A stretch of DNA of 6,449 nucleotides from an uncultured Collinsella sp. (GCA_900556515.1 USPH01000084.1:1-6449), one strand, 5' to 3'; counted from the first letter of the stretch, positions 1 to 6,096 are shown. Notes: generated from the sequence alone by a model not told the origin. Numbers and translations: made by a program.

Positions 1-26
1 GGCCCGTGGGTTATACCCTAAGAGCA

Positions 27-49
27 AACCACCCTTTTTAAGGGTGGTT
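27..49 (-). terminator. Hairpin terminator after the histidine kinase gene
   Basis: A perfect 10-bp stem (AACCACCCTT pairing with AAGGGTGGTT) closes on a 3-base loop. It lies 23 bases beyond the stop codon of the minus-strand kinase gene. Read on the minus strand, the stem is followed by TTTGCTCTT, a short broken T tract, so an intrinsic terminator for the three-gene operon is the simplest reading. The plus-strand side is followed by a weaker TTTT run, so it could act in both directions on a gene lying to the left of the window. Confidence 0.7.
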
Positions 50-72
50 CTGATTTTATGCCGAGGGGCTTC

Positions 73-1368
73 CTAGCGCGGCAGGCGAATCGTAAAGCGG
101 CTGCCGACGCCCTCGACTGAGGTCACGCCAATGACACCGCCATGGCTATCGACGATCCACTTGGCAATGGCAAGCCCCAGGCCCGAACCCTGCGCGCCGG
201 CATCGCGCGCGTTGTCGGCACGGTAGAACCGCTCGAACGCGTGAGCTGCGGATTCCTGGTTCATGCCGATGCCTTCGTCCTCAACACTTATGTCGATCGT
301 GCCCATGCCCGCATTGGGCGTTATGCCAAATGTGACGGTCGTTCCCGCATCCGAGTACTTGGCGGCGTTTTGCACGATCACGCGCAGAGCCTGCTTCACG
401 AGCGCCACGTCAACGGGCGCATCGCAGCGCGGGTCGCTGACAAGCGCAGCGTCAAAAGCCAGCCGATACGTGTGCTCGGTATCGATCATCTGCGATTCTT
501 CGCATACCTCGTCGACCAGTGCGGCCAGGTTGGTATTCGCACGCCGCAGGACCGTGCGGCCGGCATCGCCGCGCGCCAAAAACAGCAGCTGCTCCACGAG
601 CTCCTGCATGTGCTCGCTTTCGGCCTTGAGGGACGCGATAGACTCCGCCAGCACGTCCGGGTCGTCCTTGCCCCAGCGGTCGAGCATGTTCACGTAGCCC
701 TGAATCACCGCGATGGGCGTGCGCAGCTCGTGGCTCGCGTCGTTGACAAAGCGCATCTGCTGCAGCTTGGCCTCTTGCATCTGGCGCAGCAGGCGGTTGA
801 GTGCGACCTCGATGCTCGCCAGGTCGGCGTCGCCGGTGGTGACGCTCGGCGAGTCGACGCTTGCGCGCGCGATGGCCTGCTCCAGTGTTTCCATTTTGCC
901 GCCGGAGAGCTGCATGCGACCGAGTTCGTCCACGCGCAGGGCCAGATCGTTGAGCGGCGCCATGGTGCGGCGCACGCGGCGGGCGCCGCCGAGCATGTCG
1001 AGCACGCTGATGACCTGCCAACCCACAACGACAAGGTAGAGAGGCCATAGCGCGACGAGGTCCTGCGCGAGGGGGAAGGTCTTGGTGGTACGCGCAAGCT
1101 CGACGGTATAGGTGAGCGTTGTCAGGTCCCAGCCGCGCGCAGGCGCCAGCGACATGCCGTGAACGGCGGCGCCGGGGATCCATCCTGCGGTAAGCGCGCC
1201 GTCAGGTAGCGTTTGGTTGTATCCATAGACGAGGATCGCCGCCGCAATCACCACCAGCAACAGATCGAGCCAGACGTAGCTCATCAGGCGGCGCCACATA
1301 TAGCTCCAGTTGATGGCGCGGGCGATGGAGGTGACGCGCTTGGCCTCGGCGTTACGTGCGGCAGACAT
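73..1368 (-). CDS. Membrane sensor histidine kinase (two-component system)
   Basis: 431 aa. This is an inner-membrane sensor kinase that should autophosphorylate on a histidine and pass the phosphate to the regulator encoded just upstream. Visible order: membrane segment at about residues 35-50, a short extracytoplasmic loop of about 50 residues, a second membrane segment at about 104-124, and a HAMP-like linker with a long helix. Then come the H box ASHELRTP (phosphoacceptor His213), the N box (VQNAAKYSD, Asn334), the G1 box (VEDEGIGM), the F box (FERFYRADNA) and the G2 box (GSGLGLAIAKW). All catalytic motifs are intact. The ATG at 1368 is chosen because GGGGTGGG precedes it and it overlaps the regulator's end by 17 bp, as is usual for coupled pairs. 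The open frame extends further upstream, but that part is the regulator gene read out of frame. The sensing loop has no recognisable ligand domain, so the signal is unknown. Confidence 0.93.
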   Translation of the reverse strand: MSAARNAEAKRVTSIARAINWSYMWRRLMSYVWLDLLLVVIAAAILVYGYNQTLPDGALTAGWIPGAAVHGMSLAPARGWDLTTLTYTVELARTTKTFPLAQDLVALWPLYLVVVGWQVISVLDMLGGARRVRRTMAPLNDLALRVDELGRMQLSGGKMETLEQAIARASVDSPSVTTGDADLASIEVALNRLLRQMQEAKLQQMRFVNDASHELRTPIAVIQGYVNMLDRWGKDDPDVLAESIASLKAESEHMQELVEQLLFLARGDAGRTVLRRANTNLAALVDEVCEESQMIDTEHTYRLAFDAALVSDPRCDAPVDVALVKQALRVIVQNAAKYSDAGTTVTFGITPNAGMGTIDISVEDEGIGMNQESAAHAFERFYRADNARDAGAQGSGLGLAIAKWIVDSHGGVIGVTSVEGVGSRFTIRLPR

Positions 1369-2122
1369 AGCCCACCCCGCGCACGGTCTGGATGATGCGG
1401 GCACCGCCGGCGTCCTCGATCTTGGCGCGCAGGTGCGCGATGTGCACGTCGACGTTGTTGGTGTCGCCCACGTATTCGTAGCCCAGCGCCTCGTGCGCAA
1501 TGCGCTCGCGCGTGAGCACGGTGCCGGCATGTGCCATAAGCAGGGCGAGGACGTCGAACTCGCGGGCGGTCAGCACGATGGGCGAGCCGCCGACCGTGAC
1601 TTCGCGGCGGTCGGGATCGAGCGCGACCGAACCCACGGTGAGCGCGGCGGGGGAGGGCGCGGCTGAGGTCTTGGCCGAGTCTCCAGCCGGGGGTATCGCA
1701 GCGGCACCCGTAGCGCCCTCCCCGGCCCCAACGCCGCCAACGCCCGAAGCCGCCCGCACGGCCTCCGAGCGCTTCAACGCCACGCGGATCCGTGCGAACA
1801 GCTCCTCAATCGCAAACGGCTTGGTCAGGTAATCGTCGGCGCCGGCATCGAGCCCGGCCACCTTGTCCATCACGGCATCGCGCGCGGTGACCATTATCAC
1901 CGGCACATCCTTGTGCTTGCGGACGCGCCGCAGGACCTCCATGCCGTTGAGCTGCGGCAACAGCACATCGAGCAGAATAAGATCGTAGTTGCGCTCCAGC
2001 GCCAGGTCCACGGCGGTGCGGCCATCGGCGGCGTGTTCCACCTGGTAGCCCTCGTGCTCCAGCTCGAGCGTCACAAAGCGGGCGATTTTCTCCTCGTCCT
2101 CTACGATCAGGATCCGTGCCAT
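1352..2122 (-). CDS. OmpR-family response regulator
   Basis: 256 aa, a DNA-binding response regulator partnered with the downstream kinase. Receiver domain at residues 1-118: acidic pocket E8/D9/E10, phosphoacceptor Asp52 in LILLDVLLP, Thr79 and Lys101 (LTKPF). The C-terminal winged helix at about 162-256 carries the hallmarks LTAREFDVLALL, NVDVHIAHLRAKI and IQTVRGVGYVCR. Residues 121-160 form an unusually long linker rich in Gly, Ala, Pro and Ser. OmpR-type linkers are normally much shorter, so the 256-aa length exceeds the usual 220-240. The ATG at 2122 is preceded by GGGGGC at a suitable distance and lies 18 bp after the preceding gene's stop, which supports co-transcription. Target genes cannot be read from the window; autoregulation is common in the family but no operator was recognised here. 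Confidence 0.95.
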   Translation of the reverse strand: MARILIVEDEEKIARFVTLELEHEGYQVEHAADGRTAVDLALERNYDLILLDVLLPQLNGMEVLRRVRKHKDVPVIMVTARDAVMDKVAGLDAGADDYLTKPFAIEELFARIRVALKRSEAVRAASGVGGVGAGEGATGAAAIPPAGDSAKTSAAPSPAALTVGSVALDPDRREVTVGGSPIVLTAREFDVLALLMAHAGTVLTRERIAHEALGYEYVGDTNNVDVHIAHLRAKIEDAGGARIIQTVRGVGYVCRT

Positions 2123-2140
2123 GCGTGCCCCCGTTTGCGA

Positions 2141-2683
2141 TTACTTGTCGTCGTTGAGATTTTGCTTGATGTCGTCCGCGGCGTCGGCGGCGTGATCCAT
2201 AAGGTTGTTGATGCTGCCGGGCACGTCGCCGTCGCTATCGATGCGGTAACGCATGCCAAAGAACAGGCCGATCAGCATCAGCCATATCGTGGCGCCCCAG
2301 GCAAACAGGGCGATGATGGGGATCAGGATGGGGATGTTGAGGATGATTGCATCGCGGCGCGTGGCGATAAACTTGGTGTCCAGGCTCAGGCGGAAGAGCT
2401 TTTTGAGGTACTCCCACACGCTGTCCATCTTCTTGGAGAAGTCGGTCTTTTCGCTCGACTTCTCGTAGGCGGCCTGCGCGGCGACCATCTCGGCCGAGGG
2501 TTCGTCGACCGGCGCGGACTCGGTGGCGGCGTGCGCCGACGTGGTCTGGGTCTTGCCCTGCGACTCGAGCCAAATGATGGCGTCCAGAACGTTGCCGTCG
2601 GCGGCGTCGAGCGCGGCTTTGGCGTCGGTGTAGCTCACGTTGCACTTGGTGCGGATGGTTTCAACTTTTTCGAGGTCGTCCAT
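2141..2683 (-). CDS. UBA/TS-N-like plus DUF4342-type membrane protein
   Basis: 180 aa. Residues 1-43 (key pattern VSYTDAKAALDAADGNVLDAIIWLE) resemble the three-helix UBA/TS-N domain at the N-terminus of elongation factor Ts. A polar, Ala/Glu-rich linker follows at about 45-85. A C-terminal module at about 86-150 has a basic amphipathic stretch (WEYLKKLFRLS) and a hydrophobic segment at about 112-143 that could form one or two membrane passes. The tail is acidic (residues 149-180). This layout matches proteins annotated as DUF4342; the family name is from memory and the function is not known. The start is supported by AAAGGAC eight bases upstream. It is the first gene of the apparent operon with the regulator and kinase, so it may be an accessory membrane component of that signalling system or a target linked to it. 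That role is inference. Confidence 0.85.
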   Translation of the reverse strand: MDDLEKVETIRTKCNVSYTDAKAALDAADGNVLDAIIWLESQGKTQTTSAHAATESAPVDEPSAEMVAAQAAYEKSSEKTDFSKKMDSVWEYLKKLFRLSLDTKFIATRRDAIILNIPILIPIIALFAWGATIWLMLIGLFFGMRYRIDSDGDVPGSINNLMDHAADAADDIKQNLNDDK

Positions 2684-2801
2684 GACCTGTCCTTTCGTTC
2701 GATGGGCGCGACGCCGGGCGATCTGCCCGGGCGCGAGTGTTGCGTTCGGCGGCCTGCGTTGCGCGGCGCCGCCCCGCCCTTGGTCGAACTCTATAGTGCA
2801 G

Positions 2802-2829
2802 GTTATAGATTAAGCGATTCTTGAGCCAA
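2802..2829 (-). promoter_or_regulatory. Candidate promoter of the DUF4342-regulator-kinase operon
   Basis: On the minus strand, TTGGCT (2824-2829) and TATAAC (2802-2807) are separated by 16 bases, a fair match to a housekeeping promoter. This predicts a leader of roughly 110 nt before the ATG at 2683. The leader is very GC-rich and contains a 6-bp stem (2714-2719 with 2725-2730, five-base loop) of unknown role. No operator-like repeat was recognised. Confidence 0.4.
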
Positions 2830-3304
2830 GATTAATGTTGGATGAGTTTTTGGGTGGCAGCGGGAAAAGTATTAGACCTCGATAGCGGGAGATGGGGCGC
2901 CGATGACAAGCCGGCGGCAGAAATGGGACAAGCAAGGCGAACGGATCATATGGATCAAAATCGCGTTGCAAAAGTATGAGTTTCACATATGGATGTTATT
3001 GGGTGCGTGGGCCGCTGCACGGCAGCCATGGAAGGACCTTAATATTACTTAGGCATGCGGCATTTGACGCCAGTCCCAATTGAAAGGCCAAGGGTAAATG
3101 GCTCCATGGGCAAGTGATTCTGTTTGCTAATGACCGAAAGGGCCAATCCATCATGTTGATTAAGGTTTCTGTTTGCTTGCATGGTTCGCTAACTGCTAAA
3201 AGGTTGGCCGATTGACTGTTTATGGCATCGTTAGTCGTCGGTGTTTTATAACACTAATTTAAAATAGCTGCAGTGGCTGAATGAATATAGACAAAGGACT
3301 ATCA
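2830..3304. other. Long AT-richer intergenic region between divergent genes
   Basis: About 470 bases separate the leftward operon from the next rightward gene. Composition drops from strongly GC-rich to clearly AT-richer here, marking the border between core-like and accessory sequence. No RNA gene, insertion sequence or long ORF was recognised on either strand. The only coding candidate is a 49-codon frame at 2903-3052. An imperfect inverted repeat (CCGA..GACT at 3208-3217 against AGTC.TCGG at 3233-3241) lies about 65 bases before the next gene. TATAAC at 3247-3252 and TAAAAT at 3260-3265 look like -10 boxes but have no matching -35, so the promoter of the downstream gene remains unassigned. 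Confidence 0.5.
2903..3052 (+). CDS. Possible Trp-rich 49-aa small protein (doubtful)
   Basis: An ATG-initiated frame of 49 codons ends in TAG. Its product begins MTSRRQKWDK and contains five tryptophans, a basic N-terminus and a short hydrophobic stretch (IWMLLGAWAAA, about residues 29-39). A GGAG/GGGG-rich patch (2888-2897) lies just upstream and could serve as a ribosome binding site. No family is recognised. A frame this short can occur by chance, and it could equally be a remnant of a decayed gene. Confidence 0.15.
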   Translation: MTSRRQKWDKQGERIIWIKIALQKYEFHIWMLLGAWAAARQPWKDLNIT

Positions 3305-3826
3305 ATGGAGTGCAACTGGATTTACTTCCCATCAAACGGTCGTCCGCCGCAGTCGTTAATGGACGTTGTAAAAGCTGTAAATAAAAATATTGAGCAGATT
3401 CGTTCTGATAAGAACGGTGAGCACAGCGATAACGTGCTCCGAATTTTGGAGTTCGATTTGAAGCAATTTGGTTTCGATGTTGAGGCGGGGAAAAAGAAAA
3501 ACGAGAAACTATCGATGCCAGTGTTGTATGGGGAGAAAGGCTTAATTGATAAAGCTTTTGAGGTCGATGCCGTCCATAGGGACACTAACACGATAGTGGA
3601 GATTGAGGCCGGGCGCGCTGTCGCGAACAACCAGTTTCTGAAGGATTTTTTTGAAGCGTGCATGATACAGGATGCAGCATATCTTTGTGTAGTCGTTCGT
3701 AATGTGTACAAGAGTGGTAACAACTCAAGCAGAGACTACGAAAGGGTCGTAACTTTTTTCAAAACATTGTATGCAAGCGGGCGCATGCCTGTTCCGTTAA
3801 AAGGCATTATGGTTATCGGGTACTAA
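3305..3826 (+). CDS. Putative PD-(D/E)XK-fold nuclease-like protein
   Basis: 173 aa. The centre carries FEVDAVHRDTNTIVEIEAGRA, giving Asp88 ten residues before an E-x-E pair (Glu99, Glu101) on a predicted beta strand. This D...ExE arrangement is known from BamHI-type members of the PD-(D/E)XK nuclease superfamily. Conserved-looking residues follow (NNQFLKDFFEA, 108-118), then a hydrophobic strand with basic residues (YLCVVVRNVYK). The C-terminus is LPLKGIMVIGY-like (PLKGIMVIGY). I recall similar uncharacterised proteins ending this way in diverse bacteria, but I cannot name a family. ATG 3305 is preferred over ATG 3281 because AAAGGA lies six bases before it, while 3281 has no good site. No methyltransferase partner is visible. 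The gene is AT-richer than the left operon, consistent with acquisition by transfer. Nuclease activity is inference from the motif only. Confidence 0.8.
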   Translation: MECNWIYFPSNGRPPQSLMDVVKAVNKNIEQIRSDKNGEHSDNVLRILEFDLKQFGFDVEAGKKKNEKLSMPVLYGEKGLIDKAFEVDAVHRDTNTIVEIEAGRAVANNQFLKDFFEACMIQDAAYLCVVVRNVYKSGNNSSRDYERVVTFFKTLYASGRMPVPLKGIMVIGY

Positions 3827-3979
3827 CTGCAGTGGTTCTTTCGGTTTTGGAATAGTTCCGCGTGTAACTATTTGTGTGTCGGGCACATGGTGACTTGGGC
3901 AGCGGCTCGGACTCAGCGGATGCGAACAGCATGTATGCGGCAAGGTTTTCAAATTGTTTTAGAGGAAAACCTCTGCTGC
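3827..3979. other. Convergent intergenic region with two weak hairpins
   Basis: This lies between the ends of the nuclease-like gene and the 103-aa gene. Two stems are visible: AATAGTT/AACTATT (3851-3857 with 3866-3872, 8-base loop), 24 bases after the plus-strand stop, and AGGTTTTC/GAAAACCT (3943-3950 with 3965-3972, 14-base loop), next to the minus-strand stop. Neither is followed by a convincing T tract, so a terminator role is possible but unproven. No gene is seen. Confidence 0.35.
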
Positions 3980-4291
3980 TCAGTCAGCATTCGGCGCCCT
4001 TCCCAACGCACGTATGATTAGCTTTTGAGATCGCTTCTGCTCTCTAATGGCGGCCGCAAGAGCCCTTCGACGTTCGATTTTGGCTTGCAGCTCATCAACC
4101 TTTGTAGCGGGTACATAGTCACTTTTGACCTTGTCGCCGACTCGATAGTTGAGATAGCAGTATTCGTGGCCCTTTATGTTTCGCATGCGGATGCTGCCCT
4201 TTGGAAGGAGACTGATTTCCTGCTCCATGAGGCCCAAGAGGCGGCTCGAGCGTGCATATTCCTCTTCTAGGACATCTTCTAAGACGGACAT
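3980..4291 (-). CDS. Small coiled-coil protein of unknown function, perhaps antitoxin or regulator-like
   Basis: 103 aa, start MSVLEDVLEE. Layout: a helical N-terminus (about 1-28), a beta-rich core with the pattern LPKGSI....IKG.EYCYLNYR.GDKVKSDYV (29-60), then a strongly charged helix likely to form a coiled coil (about 63-96). The core resembles small bacterial proteins with a Y-x-Y-L ... K-V-K-x-x-Y signature, possibly related to DUF6788-type domains; this link is from memory and uncertain. The start is decided by AAAGGAGG four bases before the ATG at 4291; the frame continues upstream but has no such site there. The promoter lies inside a long inverted repeat (4310-4353), suggesting repression by a dimeric or tetrameric factor, possibly the product itself. 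No toxin-like partner lies next to it on its strand. Confidence 0.8.
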   Translation of the reverse strand: MSVLEDVLEEEYARSSRLLGLMEQEISLLPKGSIRMRNIKGHEYCYLNYRVGDKVKSDYVPATKVDELQAKIERRRALAAAIREQKRSQKLIIRALGRAPNAD

Positions 4292-4309
4292 GGAGCCTCC
4301 TTTCCGAGT

Positions 4310-4353
4310 AGTTACCCTACATTCTATCAAACCCATTAAATTGTAGGGTAACT
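4310..4353 (-). promoter_or_regulatory. Inverted-repeat operator with embedded extended -10 promoter (copy 1)
   Basis: AGTTACCCTACA (4310-4321) and its exact complement TGTAGGGTAACT (4342-4353) form a 12-bp perfect inverted repeat with a 20-base spacer, half-sites 32 bp apart centre to centre. On the minus strand the spacer holds the extended -10 TGATAGAAT (4321-4329), which touches the proximal half-site. Transcription would start in or next to that half-site, and the other half-site covers the -35 position. A protein bound here would block the promoter of the 103-aa gene, whose RBS begins about ten bases on. The same repeat recurs at 5540-5582. Confidence 0.65.
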
Positions 4354-4450
4354 CAAGCATGTCCGCACGACATGTGACACTTAACCTGCCGCCTTGCTCT
4401 GTCGTGGCGGTGTGAATCAAAACAACGACCCTCTAAGGAGTTTGATTTTG

Positions 4451-4690
4451 ATGAGCGACAACACCAAGCATCTCGCAAAGAAGTGCGTCAAGGACGCGGG
4501 GCCGTGCCTCGCGTTGTGCCTTGCCGGCGCAGCGGTCGCGCTGCTGGCTGTTCTGGGACCGTTTGATGTGCTCCGAAGTGCCAGTTCTCTGCACGTTTGC
4601 ATGGCCTTTGCCGGCGCCATGATGACCGGCGGCGTGCTCGATCTGATTTTTTGGGTGCTCGACCCGTTTGGATGGAAGAACGAGGAGTAG
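4451..4690 (+). CDS. Small membrane protein, two predicted membrane segments
   Basis: 79 aa beginning MSDNTKHLAKKC. Two hydrophobic stretches, about residues 18-37 (CLALCLAGAAVALLAVLG) and 47-67 (VCMAFAGAMMTGGVLDLIFWV), are joined by a short loop. The ends are charged (KNEE at the C-terminus). AAGGAG lies ten bases before ATG 4451, which decides the start over the upstream in-frame ATG at 4394. No family is recognised. The next gene on the same strand, the phosphoesterase, starts 85 bp downstream, so the two may share a transcript, but nothing in the sequence links their roles. GC content and codon use are close to those of the left operon rather than the AT-richer genes beside it. Confidence 0.7.
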   Translation: MSDNTKHLAKKCVKDAGPCLALCLAGAAVALLAVLGPFDVLRSASSLHVCMAFAGAMMTGGVLDLIFWVLDPFGWKNEE

Positions 4691-4775
4691 GTCCTAAAGG
4701 ATGGAAGGGCTGGAACGGTTGGCTTAGTGATCGTGCAGAATGTGGGCTAGCGACTTACAGGGAAGTGGTAATCCG

Positions 4776-5501
4776 ATGACGGTCTATGTGACGGGCGATA
4801 TTCACGGCGGCCTCGACATGCAAAAGCTGCGCGATTGGGATCTTGGGGAAAGCCTGACGAGCGACGACTATCTCATCATTGCCGGCGACTTTGGCTTTCC
4901 GTGGGATTTCTCTGCCGAGGAGTGCGTCGACATCGCTTGGCTGGAGTCGCGCCCCTATACCGTGCTGTTCGTCGACGGCAACCACGAACGTTTCGACCAC
5001 TGGGCGGAGCGACCCATGGAGTTGTGGCACGGCGGACTGACACAGCGCCTGTCGGACACCTCGCCCATACGGCGCCTGACGCGCGGCGAGGTTTTTGAAC
5101 TCGACGGCTCAACGGTCTTTACCATGGGCGGCGCCACGAGCGTGGACAAGGAATACCGCATTCCGTATTCCAGCTGGTGGCCGCAGGAGTTGCCGGACGA
5201 GCGCAACTTTGAGGAGGCACGGACAAAGCTCGACGGCGTGGGCTGGAAGGTCGACTACGTGATCACCCACACCTGCTCCACGCGCATGCTTTCGCCCACG
5301 CTCTATCCGGGGCCCGGCTGGAATTGCCCTGCCGTTGATCGGCTTACGGCATTTTTCGATGAGCTGGAGGACCGCTTGGACTACAGGCGCTGGTACTACG
5401 GGCATTTTCATCGAGATGCCAACCCGGCCGAGCGTCATACCGTGCTCTACGACTGCATCGTTCGCTTGGGCGACGAACTCCAGCCCTGGGATGTTGCGTA
5501 G
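4776..5501 (+). CDS. Calcineurin-like metallophosphoesterase
   Basis: 241 aa, a dinuclear metal-dependent phosphoesterase, cytoplasmic as no signal peptide is visible. The full set of metal ligands is present in order: GDIHG (Asp8, His10), IIAGDFG (Asp38), VDGNHER (Asn69, His70), ITHTC (His165) and YGHFH (His210, His212). The protein is therefore likely active. Substrate cannot be told from the motifs; the superfamily covers nucleic acids, cyclic nucleotides, phosphoproteins and dinucleotide polyphosphates. The ATG at 4776 places the first catalytic strand (MTVYVTGDIHG) at the very N-terminus, as is normal for this fold, with AGGGAAGTGG just upstream. An in-frame ATG at 4740 would add 12 residues with no counterpart in the fold. 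Nucleotide composition is GC-rich like the core operon. Confidence 0.92.
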   Translation: MTVYVTGDIHGGLDMQKLRDWDLGESLTSDDYLIIAGDFGFPWDFSAEECVDIAWLESRPYTVLFVDGNHERFDHWAERPMELWHGGLTQRLSDTSPIRRLTRGEVFELDGSTVFTMGGATSVDKEYRIPYSSWWPQELPDERNFEEARTKLDGVGWKVDYVITHTCSTRMLSPTLYPGPGWNCPAVDRLTAFFDELEDRLDYRRWYYGHFHRDANPAERHTVLYDCIVRLGDELQPWDVA

Positions 5502-5539
5502 GGGTGGGCGTAGCGAGCACTTCATACGATGCCTTGGAT

Positions 5540-5582
5540 AGTTACCCTACATTTCAGTGTAATCTTTATTTGTAAGGTAACT
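5540..5582. repeat. Second copy of the long inverted repeat (copy 2)
   Basis: AGTTACCCTACA (5540-5551) is identical to the half-site at 4310. TGTAAGGTAACT (5571-5582) differs from a perfect complement by one base. The spacer is 19 bases and its sequence is unrelated to that of copy 1. An outer arm extends the repeat: ATGCCTT at 5529-5535 pairs with AAGGCAT at 5584-5590. It lies between the convergent phosphoesterase and tacT genes, where no known gene needs a promoter. A weak rightward promoter-like pair, TTGGAT (5534-5539) and TGTAAT (5558-5563) with 18 bases between, overlaps it. Confidence 0.75.
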
Positions 5583-5622
5583 TAAGGCATGCTGGGAGCT
5601 GGAGGAGATGTCGCCTGACAAT

Positions 5623-6096
5623 CTAGAGTTTCAGCGCCATTCGGTTGGTGCCGGGTAGGGTGGCGAAGCCAAAATGTTCATAGAATGCTGCCGCCTTATC
5701 ATCTACTGGATCGACAACCAAAGCTCGCGCTCCTGCCAGAGCAGAGATTTTCAAGGCGTTTTCGATGGCATCTTTGAGTAGTGAAGCTCCAAGACCAAGC
5801 CCCTTGAACTTCTCATCGACCCCCATCATTCCAAGCAGTACCGTAGGAACTTGGGAGGGGGAGTTTCGCACGAACCATCCTCCATCAACATTTTCGCGAG
5901 CCACGGAGTGCGTGCACAGCGTATAAAACCCAGCGACTGCGTCGTCGCAATACGATGCGTATATAACCGCTGATCCTCTTCTTCGCGCCGAGGCTGATCT
6001 GTTTTTAGCCCATCCGTCTACAAGAGTATTTCCACAGTGGAAAGCCTCGATGCCTTGACCAACGGGGAGTTGAACGGGCTTGGTAAATGTGCTCAT
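5623..6096 (-). CDS. tacT: GNAT acetyltransferase toxin of the TacT/AtaT/KacT type
   Basis: 157 aa. Known relatives acetylate the amino group of aminoacyl-tRNA with acetyl-CoA and so stop translation. Family marks visible: the N-terminal region with CGNTLVDGWAKNRSASA (21-37), where substrate-facing residues lie; the beta strand and acetyl-CoA loop LLGMMGVDEKFKGLGLGASLL (residues 87-107, P-loop KGLGLG at 98-103); and KAAAFYEHFGF (134-144) with Tyr139 at the position of the catalytic tyrosine. The P-loop has Lys where many GNATs have Arg or Gln. It follows the antitoxin gene with a 4-bp ATGA overlap, so translation is coupled. An in-frame TTG two codons earlier (6102) is an alternative start. 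It appears intact. The specific tRNA target cannot be read from sequence. Confidence 0.92.
   Translation of the reverse strand: MSTFTKPVQLPVGQGIEAFHCGNTLVDGWAKNRSASARRRGSAVIYASYCDDAVAGFYTLCTHSVARENVDGGWFVRNSPSQVPTVLLGMMGVDEKFKGLGLGASLLKDAIENALKISALAGARALVVDPVDDKAAAFYEHFGFATLPGTNRMALKL

Noticed and set aside
9..22. GTTATACCCTAAGA as a fifth, degenerate half-site of the inverted repeat
   Set aside because: It has an inserted base and other mismatches and no inverted partner at the right distance; the similarity is within chance.
142..1050. Long plus-strand open frame opposite the kinase
   Set aside because: It is antisense to a gene with all kinase motifs. The His/Arg/Val-rich product is typical of a shadow in GC-rich DNA.
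1369..1530. Upstream extension of the histidine kinase frame to 1530
   Set aside because: This part overlaps the regulator's DNA-binding domain in another frame, has a shadow-like Arg/Thr/Ser/Pro composition, and a better start with a ribosome binding site lies at 1368.
1913..2824. Plus-strand open frame of about 300 codons opposite the regulator and DUF4342 genes
   Set aside because: It spans two real minus-strand genes and their gap, and the product is low-complexity His/Gly/Val-rich with no recognisable domain.
3212..3265. Promoter for the nuclease-like gene from TTGACT (3212) and TATAAC or TAAAAT
   Set aside because: The spacings from TTGACT to these boxes (29 bases or more) are far from the usual 16-18.
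5109..5525. Minus-strand frame after copy 2 (MKCSLRPPLRN...) as the gene controlled by the repeat
   Set aside because: It is wholly antisense to the phosphoesterase and has no recognisable domain, despite an AAGG before its ATG.
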